A DNA stretch of 64,000 bases from positions 1-64,000 of the forward strand of contig JAJUHK010000001.1 of the NCBI GenBank assembly GCA_029279945.1. The letters run 5' to 3'. This document shows, piece after piece, positions 42,786 through 51,386 of this stretch. The stretch comes from Pseudidiomarina indica (GTDB taxonomy: Bacteria; Pseudomonadota; Gammaproteobacteria; Enterobacterales; Alteromonadaceae). The notes under the pieces were generated by a model. It searched no databases, had not been told where the DNA came from, and was given only the letters and a program-made list of their open reading frames with translations. The translations under genes and the position numbers were made by a program. The first letter of the stretch is position 1. Each line of letters starts with the position of its first letter.

Positions 42786-43371
42786 AACGTCAGCGTTCGT
42801 ACAGAAAATAAGCAGACCACAAGTGATCCGTAATTATGTGGCCAAGGCGCTCAATCGACGCGGAATATTATTTAAAGTCTACGTTGAGCGTGCTATCACG
42901 CATTACACAAAAAGCGTTCCTGAAGACCTACGAGAGCTTAAGCCGTTTGATACAGATACAGTCAACGGCCTAGTGGCCGCTGAAAAACGCATATCACGTC
43001 TTGTTCACACGCCCATCAATGACAAACCGCAATCAATACCTAGCGAGCTTGAAGAAGCACTGGTTGAGGCCTTGCCTGAGCCGGAGCGCTCGGAAGCTCG
43101 TGCAGCTCTTTGTGAGCGTTACGGCGTTATTCCGGTGCGCCAATCAGAATTAAGTTGCAAAAATGCTGAGCTTGCTGACCTTGGCTCCTTCGCCCGTGAA
43201 AGCGGGGAGGCGATTCATCAGTTAAGCAAGGTGCTCACGCAAGCCGGCATCGAGAATATGCCGGTGAAAGATGTGATGCTGGCGCGTAAAGAGTTGATGG
43301 ACGTTGTTGAAGCGGCCATGTGCATCAAGCGTCAGATTGATGTCGTGCTCGAAAGTGGTCGTGAGCAATGA
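42772..43371 (+). CDS. Phage early protein in the CII position
   Basis: 199 residues, basic N-terminus (SRPQVIRNYVAKALNRRGILFKVYVERAI) and an acidic helical middle (IPSELEEALVEALPEPERSEARAALCERYG). It sits between cro and the replication gene, where CII- or YdaT-like regulators are found, but no such domain can be shown. ATGA overlap with the following gene. Confidence 0.6.
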   Translation: MRQPETSAFVQKISRPQVIRNYVAKALNRRGILFKVYVERAITHYTKSVPEDLRELKPFDTDTVNGLVAAEKRISRLVHTPINDKPQSIPSELEEALVEALPEPERSEARAALCERYGVIPVRQSELSCKNAELADLGSFARESGEAIHQLSKVLTQAGIENMPVKDVMLARKELMDVVEAAMCIKRQIDVVLESGREQ

Positions 43372-44243
43372 ATAGAGCAGAGTATTCGGCATTGTTTGAA
43401 GACAGACATATCAGTGATCGCGAAAGGTCGCTGTATCTGTACTTGCGATGGCACATGGACTATGACACGGGCATCGTGGGCGCTGTACGCAAGATATCGT
43501 ATCAGGCGATACGAGAGAATCTTGAGCACAAGCCTGAACGAGGCTCTAAAGAGCCGCATACTTACTTGACTAAAGACCAAGTGAAACGGCTTTTGCGAAA
43601 GCTTGAGCGCTATGGCTGGATCGAGCCACTGCACTCAAAAAAACCAGGGGAGTGCATGGTTTTTCGGCTTGTTTTGGCTAGCGCAGGATTAGTCCGTCCA
43701 AATGAGGAGCGCCACATGAGCGCCACAGAGGGAGCGCCACAGCAAAACCCAGTAAAATCAACGGCTGAACTAAACATGAGCGCCACAAGAGCGCCACAGC
43801 ATGAGCGCCATACATCCGATACATCCGATATAAAACCCTCTCTCTCTAACGCGCGTGCGCGCGAAACGAGCGAAAATCCAAATTTTTTGACAGGTCAAGA
43901 ACTCAACTTCAACGACCAATTTAAACAAACCGCAAAACTCACTGGGCTAACTCTTACTGAAGAGCAGCTGAGTGGATTATTTGACGCATTCCGTTTTCAC
44001 AACAAGCACCGCAGCACAATGCGCTCACCGGCTGATTGGCTCGCTGAATGGCGCGTTTGGTGCGGCAGGGAGAAATCGTATGGCAGACCAAAGAACCAAA
44101 AGCATTCACGACCTGGCGGCAACCAGCATGCAGAAAATCCGACAGCGCGATTACTCAGAGAGTCTAAAGAATCAGCGGCAGAACTTGCACGAGCTGGATA
44201 TTACGACCAGAGAGAACAATCTGATGATGATCTTGAATTCTGA
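43368..44243 (+). CDS. O-like replication initiator
   Basis: 291 residues. N-terminal winged helix (SDRERSLYLYLRWHMDYDTG... DQVKRLLRKLERYGWIEPL) as in phage O proteins; a low-complexity middle (ERHMSATEGAPQQ..., about 115-150) encoded by iterons; and a C-terminal DnaT-like segment (LFDAFRFHNKHRSTMRSPADWLAEWRVWCGRE). It should bind the origin inside its own gene and recruit the P-like helicase loader. The 3' end overlaps the P-like gene by up to 164 bases in another frame. Confidence 0.8.
   Translation: MNRAEYSALFEDRHISDRERSLYLYLRWHMDYDTGIVGAVRKISYQAIRENLEHKPERGSKEPHTYLTKDQVKRLLRKLERYGWIEPLHSKKPGECMVFRLVLASAGLVRPNEERHMSATEGAPQQNPVKSTAELNMSATRAPQHERHTSDTSDIKPSLSNARARETSENPNFLTGQELNFNDQFKQTAKLTGLTLTEEQLSGLFDAFRFHNKHRSTMRSPADWLAEWRVWCGREKSYGRPKNQKHSRPGGNQHAENPTARLLRESKESAAELARAGYYDQREQSDDDLEF
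43707..43812 (+). other. Candidate phage replication origin: six iterons in two matched triplets
   Basis: GAGCGCCACA occurs at 43707, 43718, 43732, 43778 and 43789, with a one-mismatch copy GAGCGCCATA at 43803. Spacings are 11 and 14 in each triplet and the triplets are 71 bases apart. An A/T-richer stretch with ATCCGATAC repeats follows. Lambda likewise keeps its iterons inside gene O. Confidence 0.75.
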
Positions 44244-44931
44244 GTTGAAACCAATACTCAGCATCTACTGCGTCGATTACGCAGCGCGGTTTGGTGAGCA
44301 TTCAGATGATGTGATGCGTGAGTATGCAAGGCTGCTTATCCATCACAAGATTGGCCGCAAGGGGCTGCAACGCGGAATTAACCGCTTACGCCTGCGCGCA
44401 GCAGAAAACAAGTTCACGCCGAACCCAGCTGAATTTGCTGAACTGTGCAAGCCTACCATCGAAGAGCTTGGCATTCCCGATTTAGAGACAGCCACGTACG
44501 AAGTTCGTGAAGCTCGCACTGCATGGCGGCACAAGAAAGCGCCATACCCGTTCAGTCACGATGTATGCCGTTTTATCAACCTCCGTGTAGGTTATGACAT
44601 TCATCAAACGTCGGATGCCGAATGGCGCCAGCGCGTGAGTCGTGAGTACCACTATCTGGTCAAGCAAGCCATTGCAGGGCAGTTGCCAAGCTTTCGCAAC
44701 GCACTGCCGCACAAAGAGCCAGAAGACGATCGACCCACGTATGAGCAATGGGGCTACAAAACGCTTTCGCGCGAAGAGGCTCGCGCTGTGATCGACTCAC
44801 TACTAAAGCGTAACCGAACAGATAACACCGACAGGGGCCGCGTGGGCACGTCGCGGCGAGGCCCCGGGATTGCAGGTAGCAGCAACGCTAACACTTCGGC
44901 GGAGCAAATGACCGGGAGTAAGCCTGAGTAA
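44080..44931 (+). CDS. P-like replication protein (helicase loader)
   Basis: About 283 residues from MADQRTKSIHDLAATSM (GGGAG upstream). The core LSIYCVDYAARFGEHSDDVMREYARLL, then LRLRAAENKFTPNPAEFAELC, is that of phage P-like proteins that deliver the DnaB helicase. If this start is used, 164 bases are read in two frames with the O-like gene; an ATG at 44221 would shorten the overlap to 23 bases but has a weaker ribosome site. Confidence 0.75.
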   Translation: MADQRTKSIHDLAATSMQKIRQRDYSESLKNQRQNLHELDITTRENNLMMILNSELKPILSIYCVDYAARFGEHSDDVMREYARLLIHHKIGRKGLQRGINRLRLRAAENKFTPNPAEFAELCKPTIEELGIPDLETATYEVREARTAWRHKKAPYPFSHDVCRFINLRVGYDIHQTSDAEWRQRVSREYHYLVKQAIAGQLPSFRNALPHKEPEDDRPTYEQWGYKTLSREEARAVIDSLLKRNRTDNTDRGRVGTSRRGPGIAGSSNANTSAEQMTGSKPE

Positions 44932-45023
44932 CGTGCAAGCGCAAGTGGTCATGTTGTGGCAGTAGCCCTCGCTGTCAAAGCGCGAAATGAGGGCAAATAA
45001 CTATAACAACAAGGAGCTTTACC

Positions 45024-45209
45024 ATGCTGTATTTAACAAGAAAGCCAGGACAAAGCATCAATATTGGCAACGATATCGTGGTCACCGTATTGGCCATCAA
45101 AGGTGACCAAGTTCGCTTGGGGATAACGGCGCCAAGGGAGACGGGCGTTTTTCGCGAAGAAATTTACCTGCGCATGCAAAACGAAAGCGAGGTAGAGCAC
45201 GTTGATTAA
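45024..45209 (+). CDS. csrA: Phage-borne CsrA, RNA-binding regulator
   Basis: 61 residues, [51 protein letters not shown]: the complete CsrA strand order, with Arg in LTRKPG and the VFREEIY RNA-binding strand (Arg44-type residue) intact. CsrA dimers bind GGA motifs in leaders and change translation or stability. AAGGAG lies before its own start. Between the P-like and rusA genes, overlapping rusA by eight bases. CsrA is uncommon in phage replication modules. Confidence 0.93.
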   Translation: MLYLTRKPGQSINIGNDIVVTVLAIKGDQVRLGITAPRETGVFREEIYLRMQNESEVEHVD

Positions 45210-45570
45210 CATCACGCTACCGTTTCCACCAAGCACGAATACCTACTATCGCAACGTTCGCGTGGGCAATAAGCAGTTCACTAAAATCAGTGAGCGCGGC
45301 CGTAAGTACAAAACAGAGTGCTTCTGGCTGCTCAAACAGCAAAAAGCTTGTAAGCGCCTCAGTCACAGCTTACGAGTCACAATTACGCTATTCCCACCTG
45401 ACGCCAAGCGGCGTGATTTGGATAACTTCAACAAGGCCCTATTGGATGTAATGACCCATGCCGGCGTCTACTTAGACGATTCCCAGATTGATCACCTAAC
45501 GATAGTTCGCGCTCAGGTGCAAAAGCCTGGTTGCGTGAAAGTTGAGATTGAGCCACTTGAGGAGCAGTAG
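45202..45570 (+). CDS. rusA: RusA-family Holliday junction resolvase, TTG start
   Basis: 122 residues. [12 protein letters not shown] at the N-terminus and [28 protein letters not shown] with the catalytic aspartates identify RusA. Cuts Holliday junctions before packaging. The TTG at 45202 is the only start that keeps the conserved N-terminus, with GAGGT eight bases upstream inside csrA. Confidence 0.93.
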   Translation: MINITLPFPPSTNTYYRNVRVGNKQFTKISERGRKYKTECFWLLKQQKACKRLSHSLRVTITLFPPDAKRRDLDNFNKALLDVMTHAGVYLDDSQIDHLTIVRAQVQKPGCVKVEIEPLEEQ

Positions 45571-45572
45571 CG

Positions 45573-45932
45573 ATGGGTTACGTCACGAATAGCGTGTGGG
45601 AGCAGGAGTTGATTGAGCTTGTTGGCGAAGATGGATTGCTGGCGCTTGAAGAGCGCTGGGGCGGCACGTACTTCACGGTTCACGTTGATGCACACACGCA
45701 ACCAGAGTTGATTGATGCAATTGGGGATAAGTCCGCTGAGCGGCTGAGCGCTGTTTACGGAGGATTCTCAATCTACATACCTACGAAGCTCAAGCGCATA
45801 CGGCGCAACTTGCAAATTCAGCGTGATGGAAAAAACACGGGTGTAACACTCGAAGAGCTCGCCGCAAAATACCGCCTAACCACTAGGCGAATCAAAGATA
45901 TTTTGCGCGAGGAGCATAACTACAATGCCTGA
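45573..45932 (+). CDS. Mor-type transcription activator
   Basis: 119 residues. ELIELVGEDGLLALEERWGGTYFTV, LIDAIGDKSAERLSAVYGGFSIYIPT and a C-terminal helix-turn-helix TLEELAAKYRLTTRRIKDILRE follow the plan of Mu Mor/C activators. Mor turns on middle or late promoters in Mu. Here it stands at the end of the early operon and just before lysis and head genes, so it probably switches on the late region. Eight-base overlap with the next gene. Confidence 0.87.
   Translation: MGYVTNSVWEQELIELVGEDGLLALEERWGGTYFTVHVDAHTQPELIDAIGDKSAERLSAVYGGFSIYIPTKLKRIRRNLQIQRDGKNTGVTLEELAAKYRLTTRRIKDILREEHNYNA
45828..45843 (+). repeat. 16-bp dispersed phage repeat, copy 1
   Basis: GGAAAAAACACGGGTG, inside the end of the Mor-type gene, 97 bases before the start of the next gene at 45925. 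Identical copies at 52109 and 60781. Confidence 0.85.
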
Positions 45933-46608
45933 TTTTCAAGCCGTGGCAGATATCGCCACACAGTACGGATGGCCAACGGCCTTGGGATTTGTTCTGGCCG
46001 TTGTGAGCCATCAAGTACTGGGGCGAGTGATTGACCGTTTTCTGCCGCCGCGCGATGGCGTTGAGAACACCGAAATGCATTTCATTAAGTCGGAGCGACC
46101 ATTAACTGAGCACCGGCTTTTCAGCGTCTCCAGCTACTGGCTTAACCTTGGTATTGACCAGATGCCATTCCCGAGTCGCTACCCAGTACGCACGCAAATG
46201 TACCGTGACATGCTCAAGATATTGGTGCGAACTCTGAGCGGAGAACTCGAAGCTCACTTGAAAGACCTTAGCGCCAAATCATCAAATGCTGAATGGCAGC
46301 GCCATGCCACTCTGGTTCTCTCCATGGCCGTCACCGAGTACGAGCAAAGATTCAAAGAGCAGGGCATTCCTGGCATCGTTATTGAGCGATTTAGAGACTG
46401 GAATCGCGCCAGCTTGAGCTACATCACGCACACCATTGCCACGCTGCAAGATTCAGAGATTGCCGACTCCAACGCGAAAAAGACAAGCTTCCTGCTTAGC
46501 GCTGTGCTTGCGGCCATGAAAACCGCATTCATTGACGCTGAGCGCACCCTTATCGGCCTCAATGGCCAGCTAACCGGTAAGCTTTATCGGGGGAAGGAGA
46601 TTGAATGA
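45925..46608 (+). CDS. Phage protein with N-terminal membrane segment
   Basis: 227 residues. One hydrophobic helix near the N-terminus (about 17-34, PTALGFVLAVVSHQVLG), then a long soluble helical part. It lies directly before the endolysin, where holins or spanin-like proteins occur, but a single anchored helix with a 190-residue cytoplasmic domain is not a standard holin. No family recognised. ATGA overlap with the endolysin. Confidence 0.6.
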   Translation: MPDFQAVADIATQYGWPTALGFVLAVVSHQVLGRVIDRFLPPRDGVENTEMHFIKSERPLTEHRLFSVSSYWLNLGIDQMPFPSRYPVRTQMYRDMLKILVRTLSGELEAHLKDLSAKSSNAEWQRHATLVLSMAVTEYEQRFKEQGIPGIVIERFRDWNRASLSYITHTIATLQDSEIADSNAKKTSFLLSAVLAAMKTAFIDAERTLIGLNGQLTGKLYRGKEIE

Positions 46609-47147
46609 TGCAATACAGCGCCAGCTTTAAGCGAGCATTGCAGTTTGTTGCGTATTGGGAGGGTGGTGAGGTTGACCACCCTAATGACCCGGGTGGGCAT
46701 ACTAATCTTGGCGTGACGCAACTAACCCTGAATGGCGCGCGGCGCAAGTTTCCAAAAGCCGGCCTACCTGAAAGCGTGAGCGACCTAGAACCCAAGCACG
46801 TTGAGTTCATCTTCTACCACATGTTCTGGCTACCCATTAAGTGCGACCAGATGAGCGACAGCGTTGCGCTGATGGTGTTCGATGGATGCATCAATCAAGG
46901 GCTTGGCGCTATGGGCAGGCACCTGCAGCGCGCTGTGGGCGCATACGTTGACGGCATCGTTGGTAGCAAGACGATTGCCGCTCTGGTCGCGTATCAGCAG
47001 CGCAATGGTGGAGAAAGAACCATCCAAGCGATTGCCGCAGAGCGCGCGCTTGGTTATGCCCGAACTGGAGGGTTGCTAGAACACTTTGGCCGCGGTTGGT
47101 ATCGCCGCCTATTTTCTTGTTATAGCACTGCATTAAGCGATGAGTGA
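46605..47147 (+). CDS. Endolysin, GH108 family with peptidoglycan-binding domain
   Basis: 180 residues. The signature EGGEVDHPNDPGGHTNLGVT (catalytic Glu in EGG) defines GH108 lysozyme-like muramidases; a C-terminal peptidoglycan-binding region follows (QRAVGAYVDGIVGSKTIAAL). Breaks the cell wall at lysis. No signal peptide, so it needs a holin, encoded next. Confidence 0.9.
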   Translation: MMQYSASFKRALQFVAYWEGGEVDHPNDPGGHTNLGVTQLTLNGARRKFPKAGLPESVSDLEPKHVEFIFYHMFWLPIKCDQMSDSVALMVFDGCINQGLGAMGRHLQRAVGAYVDGIVGSKTIAALVAYQQRNGGERTIQAIAAERALGYARTGGLLEHFGRGWYRRLFSCYSTALSDE

Positions 47148-47155
47148 GGTGACGT

Positions 47156-47728
47156 ATGAGCTGGGAAAAAGTTAAAGATGCAATCGGCGGTGCTGCGCCT
47201 GTGATTGGTTCGCTGCTTGGCGGTCCTGCCGGCGGTGTTGTTGGTGGCTTAGTTGCCAGTTGGCTCGGCGTTGAAGCTGATGCTGATGCGGTGATGCGAA
47301 AGCTCCAAGCTGACCCTGAGTCATTGGTCAAGCTGCAGCAAATGGAAATCGAAGAGCGCATGCAGTTGCGCCAGCTGCAGTTCGAGCAGGCAAAACTACA
47401 GCTGACCGATAAGCAGCATCAACACGAGCAGCAGCAGGAAACCATCCGCAGTGGCGACAACGCAGAAGATGAGTACGTGCGTCGCACTCGCCCTAAGATT
47501 GCGCGCCACTCATTCGTTGCTGGCGCTGCGTATGTGCTTATGTTCGAGCTCATTGCGGCATTCACTAGTGCTGACGGTGCTGATATGGCGCTTGCTGGTG
47601 CGATATTCTCGCCTGCGCTTGCTTACATGGGTTTTCGCACGCTTGATGCTTTCAGCAAGCACAAAGGACCCAGTATGGGTGGCGGTGCTGTGAAAGGCTT
47701 GGTTGATAAGGTTCGCAGGCATGGCTAA
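47156..47728 (+). CDS. Three-TM phage holin family protein
   Basis: 190 residues. N-terminal Gly/Ala-rich amphipathic segment (APVIGSLLGGPAGGVVGGLVASWLG), a charged coiled-coil middle (about 55-105, Gln/Glu/Leu), then RRTRPKIARHSFVAGAAYVLMFELIAAF and a second hydrophobic stretch. This is the plan of the gene-transfer-agent/Mu-like 3-TM holin family. Follows the endolysin by eight bases. Confidence 0.82.
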   Translation: MSWEKVKDAIGGAAPVIGSLLGGPAGGVVGGLVASWLGVEADADAVMRKLQADPESLVKLQQMEIEERMQLRQLQFEQAKLQLTDKQHQHEQQQETIRSGDNAEDEYVRRTRPKIARHSFVAGAAYVLMFELIAAFTSADGADMALAGAIFSPALAYMGFRTLDAFSKHKGPSMGGGAVKGLVDKVRRHG

Positions 47729-48302
47729 ACCACGTCGTACGCCTGACCAAGTTATCAAAGACCAGGCGGTTGTTGCTGAGATGTACCTGAAAGGCTTCAC
47801 GATGGCGGCCATTGCGACCGCCTTAGAAGCTGAAAATGGCATCAAGTATAGCGTCAACATGGTCAACTACGACCTGAGAGAGGTGCGCAAGCGCTGGCGC
47901 TCTTCAGCTGTGCGTGACTTTGATGCGCATCGTGAAGAGCAACTGGCGCGACTGGATCTACTTGAAGCGAAAGCATGGCGTGAGTTTGAGCGCTCGTGCG
48001 AGGACTACCATAAGCGCATTGAACAGGGTGAAAAGCTAGTCACGCCAGAGGTAAGCGAAGACGATGAGCCGCTGGACGCGCCCACTAAGCTCGTGCGCAC
48101 GGAGACTGGCGGCCAGACCGGTGACCCTCGCTACATGAACGTCATCCTGAACATCGTAGAGCGCCGCTGCAAACTACTTGGTCTCGATGCGCCAACCAAG
48201 GTGGCACCAACCAATCCTGAAGGTGATAAGCCTTACCAGTCCATGTCTGAAAGTGAGATGGATAACCGAATCGCAGAGCTTCTACAAAAACTGGAAAAAT
48301 GA
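47721..48302 (+). CDS. Terminase small subunit-like protein
   Basis: 193 residues. N-terminal helix-turn-helix (DQVIKDQAVVAEMYLKGFTMAAIATALE), helical centre (LARLDLLEAKAWREFERS) and ERRCKLLGLDAP near the end, as in small terminase subunits of Mu-like siphoviruses. It recognises phage DNA for packaging. Overlaps the holin end and the large subunit start. Confidence 0.8.
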   Translation: MAKPRRTPDQVIKDQAVVAEMYLKGFTMAAIATALEAENGIKYSVNMVNYDLREVRKRWRSSAVRDFDAHREEQLARLDLLEAKAWREFERSCEDYHKRIEQGEKLVTPEVSEDDEPLDAPTKLVRTETGGQTGDPRYMNVILNIVERRCKLLGLDAPTKVAPTNPEGDKPYQSMSESEMDNRIAELLQKLEK

Positions 48303-49888
48303 CATTGCAGGCAAAGCGTGAGCTCTTGGAGCTGCTCGAACAGAAGTTGAGAGAGAGGGCGCGCAATGATTTAAATGCCTTTGTGCGCTATATCGACGTG
48401 CCTGGCGTTCCTGTCAATGAAGATGATGAGGATTGCGAAGAGTTCTACCCTGATTCGGTGACGCCTGCAAAACACCATGAGCTAATCAATAACGCCATGA
48501 TGAAGCTGGAATCTGGCGAAGAGCGCCGGGTTTTGGTGTTGATGCCACCAGGATCCGCTAAGTCCACCTACGGCACGGTAACATTCCCTCCATGGTTTAT
48601 GGGGCGAAATCCAAATAAAAGCGTCATCAGTACTAGCTACGGCTCGTCTCTATCACAGAAGTTCTCACGCAAGGTTCGCTCGATAGTCAAATCAGAAAAG
48701 TACAACGAGGTTTTTAAAACCAACCTAGTTGCTGATAACCGAGCGCTCGATTTTTGGTCGCTTGAAAACGGGGCGGCCTACATGTCTGGCGGCATTCTCT
48801 CGGGTATTACCGGTAACCGCGCTGACTTACTGGTGATTGACGACCCTGTCAAAGGCCGTGAAGACGCAGACAGCCCAAAGATACGTGACAAAACGTGGGA
48901 CGCCTATAACGCTGACTTGCGAACTCGGCTTAAGCCCGGCGGCCGAATCCTTATTATTCAAACGCGCTGGCATGAAGATGACCTAGCCGGCCGTATTCTG
49001 CCCGATACTTGGGATGGTGAAAGCGGTCATGTTATCGCAAAGGATGGCGAGCGGTGGCTTGTTATCTGCCTGCAAGCTCAATGTGAGCGTGATGACGACC
49101 CGCTAGGTCGCAAGCCGGGCGAATACCTATGGACCGACTGGTTCAGTGTGGCGCACTGGGAGCAAGAGAAGCGCTCACAAGGCTCACGCAACTGGGAATC
49201 ACTCTACCAACAACGTCCTAAGCCGGCAGAAGGCTCCATCATTAAGCGCGCTTGGCCACAGCGCTACCGTCAGTTGCCGGAAATTTCTCGGGTGGTCTTC
49301 AGTTTGGATACGGCGTACAAACCAGAGCAACACAATGATCCGAGCGTGTTGAGCGTGTGGGGTGAGAACAATCAACTTGGCCACTTCCTGATTCATGTGT
49401 GGCGTGACCGGGTGGAATACCCAGAGTTGAAGCGCATTCTCGCGAACTACTACATGCAGTACCGCCCGCACGCTGTGCTCATTGAAGACAAGGCCTCAGG
49501 TCAGTCATTGATACAAGAATTAAGGAAAGGCGTTGAGCTCCCTGATTTACCCAAAAAGGTGCTCATGCCGGTAGTGGCCATCGAGCCAGAGGGTAGCAAG
49601 CTCACGCGAGCCATACGTATTAGTCCGCAGTTTGAGTCTGGTCGGGTCTGGCTTCCTGAGTACGCCGATTGGTTAATTGCCTACGAGTCAGAGCTGTTTG
49701 GCTTCCCGCTAAGCACCAACGACGACCAGGTGGATAGTACATCGCAGTACCTCGACTGGGCGCACAATCACTCAATCGAGATTAGCAGCGCCAGCACAGG
49801 GCGCCGAGCATCCGTTGATGCAGATAATACAGGCTCAGGTGGCGAGCGCCGCCGAGGGCGAAGAAATAGATTCGGAGGTTATACCTGA
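48299..49888 (+). CDS. Terminase large subunit
   Basis: 529 residues. ATPase Walker A VLMPPGSAKSTYGTV, Walker B DLLVIDDPVKGREDA, and a C-terminal RNase H-like nuclease (VVFSLDTAYKPE, HAVLIEDKASGQ, NDDQVDSTSQYL with the late acidic residues). Motor and nuclease that package DNA into heads. ATGA overlap at the start and one-base overlap with the portal. Confidence 0.94.
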   Translation: MTLQAKRELLELLEQKLRERARNDLNAFVRYIDVPGVPVNEDDEDCEEFYPDSVTPAKHHELINNAMMKLESGEERRVLVLMPPGSAKSTYGTVTFPPWFMGRNPNKSVISTSYGSSLSQKFSRKVRSIVKSEKYNEVFKTNLVADNRALDFWSLENGAAYMSGGILSGITGNRADLLVIDDPVKGREDADSPKIRDKTWDAYNADLRTRLKPGGRILIIQTRWHEDDLAGRILPDTWDGESGHVIAKDGERWLVICLQAQCERDDDPLGRKPGEYLWTDWFSVAHWEQEKRSQGSRNWESLYQQRPKPAEGSIIKRAWPQRYRQLPEISRVVFSLDTAYKPEQHNDPSVLSVWGENNQLGHFLIHVWRDRVEYPELKRILANYYMQYRPHAVLIEDKASGQSLIQELRKGVELPDLPKKVLMPVVAIEPEGSKLTRAIRISPQFESGRVWLPEYADWLIAYESELFGFPLSTNDDQVDSTSQYLDWAHNHSIEISSASTGRRASVDADNTGSGGERRRGRRNRFGGYT

Positions 49889-51384
49889 TGCCAAATACCA
49901 AAAAGCCTATTCAGACTGAATTGTCAAAAGCTGACCACGGTCGAGCGCTCGCTAGTGCGCTTATCCAAGTGATGATTGATAACCCTGATAACGTATTACG
50001 CACCAAAGGGCATGGGCAATTCAATGTCTATAAAGAGCTGCTGCGTGATGATCAAGTGCGAAGCGCTTTTCAGCAACGCCGCACGGCCGTTGTGCAGGCT
50101 GAAATCGACATCGTTCCGGGCGGCGAAAGCGCAGCTGATATCGCTGCAGCCGAGTACATCAAAACTGTTCTCGATGATGTTGGCTTTGACCAGGTCACTG
50201 ACAAGATGCTTTTTGCGCTGCACTACGGTTATAGCGTGGCGGAGCTTATGCCGGTGTTTCGTGATGGCCTGTGGTACCTCGATTCAATTCGAGTTCGTGA
50301 CCGCGGCCGCTTTCGGTTTGGTATCAATAACGAATTGTTCCTACTCAAGAAGGGCGCTGAAAAGGTGCTCATGCCGCGCGAGAAATTCTGGGTGTTTAGC
50401 GTTGGTCAAGAGCATGACGATAACCCATACGGTGAAGGCTTAGCTCACGCGTTGTACTGGCCTGTGTTCTTCAAGCGCAACTGCATCAAGTTCTGGCTGA
50501 TATACCTCGAGAAGTTTGGTATGCCTACGGTGGCCACCAAGCTATCACAGGCGGCGATTAAAGACCCAGAGCAAAAAGCCATGGCGCTTGATGTGCTCGA
50601 TGCGATTCAAGCCGATAGCGGCGTGGTTATCCCAGAGGACTTTGTGGTTGAGCTTATCGAAGCAAGTCGTACCGGTACTGTCGATTACAAGTCGCTTGAA
50701 GATGCGATGAACCGAGCAATCTCGAAAATCATCTTAAGCCAAACCATGACAACTGATGAGGGTAGTAGCTACAGTCAAGCCAAGGTACATGGCAGCGTGA
50801 AAGCGGACGTCATCAAGTCAGATGCCGACCTGATTTGCGACAGCTTCAACCGGCAAGTGGTTGATTACCTGGTTGCGCTTAACTTCGATGGGGCAAAGCC
50901 GCCGCGCGTTTGGCGTAAGACAGAGGAAAAAGACGACCTTAATAAAATCGCTGAGCGTGATAGGAAGATTTTCGAAATGGGCTACGAGCCCACCGAGGAG
51001 TACATCAGAGCGACATACGGTGACGGCTGGCGCAAGCGCAACATGAGTGCATTTAATCTACCGTTTGGTAATCAGGTGCCGCCGATGGGGATGGAATTCG
51101 CTGAGGTTTCGCCACTGACACAGAAGCGAGTCCAGCACCGCCGTGATATGCGCGACCTAGTTGATGCCGGCGAATACTTAGCACAAGACCCAGAGAGCGC
51201 AATTGGTGGTCTTGTGCGTAAGGTGCTTGAATTTGCCCAAAGCGCCAGCAACGAGCAGGAGTTTATCAAGCGCCTTGATGAGCTTGCAGAGCAGGACCCT
51301 GACAGTAAGGTTATTGAGCGCATTCGTAATGCCAACGTCATGGCTCGCATGCGTGGCTACCTGAAGAACGGTGGGGCTCAATAG
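49888..51384 (+). CDS. DUF935 portal protein (Mu gp29-like)
   Basis: 498 residues. LRDDQVRSAFQQRRTAVVQAEIDIVPGG, ALHYGYSVAELMPVF and the GTVDYKSLEDAMNRAISKIILSQTMTTDEGSSYSQAKVH core are those of DUF935 portals. Forms the dodecameric ring for DNA entry. First of the Mu-type head genes. Confidence 0.92.
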   Translation: MPNTKKPIQTELSKADHGRALASALIQVMIDNPDNVLRTKGHGQFNVYKELLRDDQVRSAFQQRRTAVVQAEIDIVPGGESAADIAAAEYIKTVLDDVGFDQVTDKMLFALHYGYSVAELMPVFRDGLWYLDSIRVRDRGRFRFGINNELFLLKKGAEKVLMPREKFWVFSVGQEHDDNPYGEGLAHALYWPVFFKRNCIKFWLIYLEKFGMPTVATKLSQAAIKDPEQKAMALDVLDAIQADSGVVIPEDFVVELIEASRTGTVDYKSLEDAMNRAISKIILSQTMTTDEGSSYSQAKVHGSVKADVIKSDADLICDSFNRQVVDYLVALNFDGAKPPRVWRKTEEKDDLNKIAERDRKIFEMGYEPTEEYIRATYGDGWRKRNMSAFNLPFGNQVPPMGMEFAEVSPLTQKRVQHRRDMRDLVDAGEYLAQDPESAIGGLVRKVLEFAQSASNEQEFIKRLDELAEQDPDSKVIERIRNANVMARMRGYLKNGGAQ

Positions 51385-51386
51385 CG

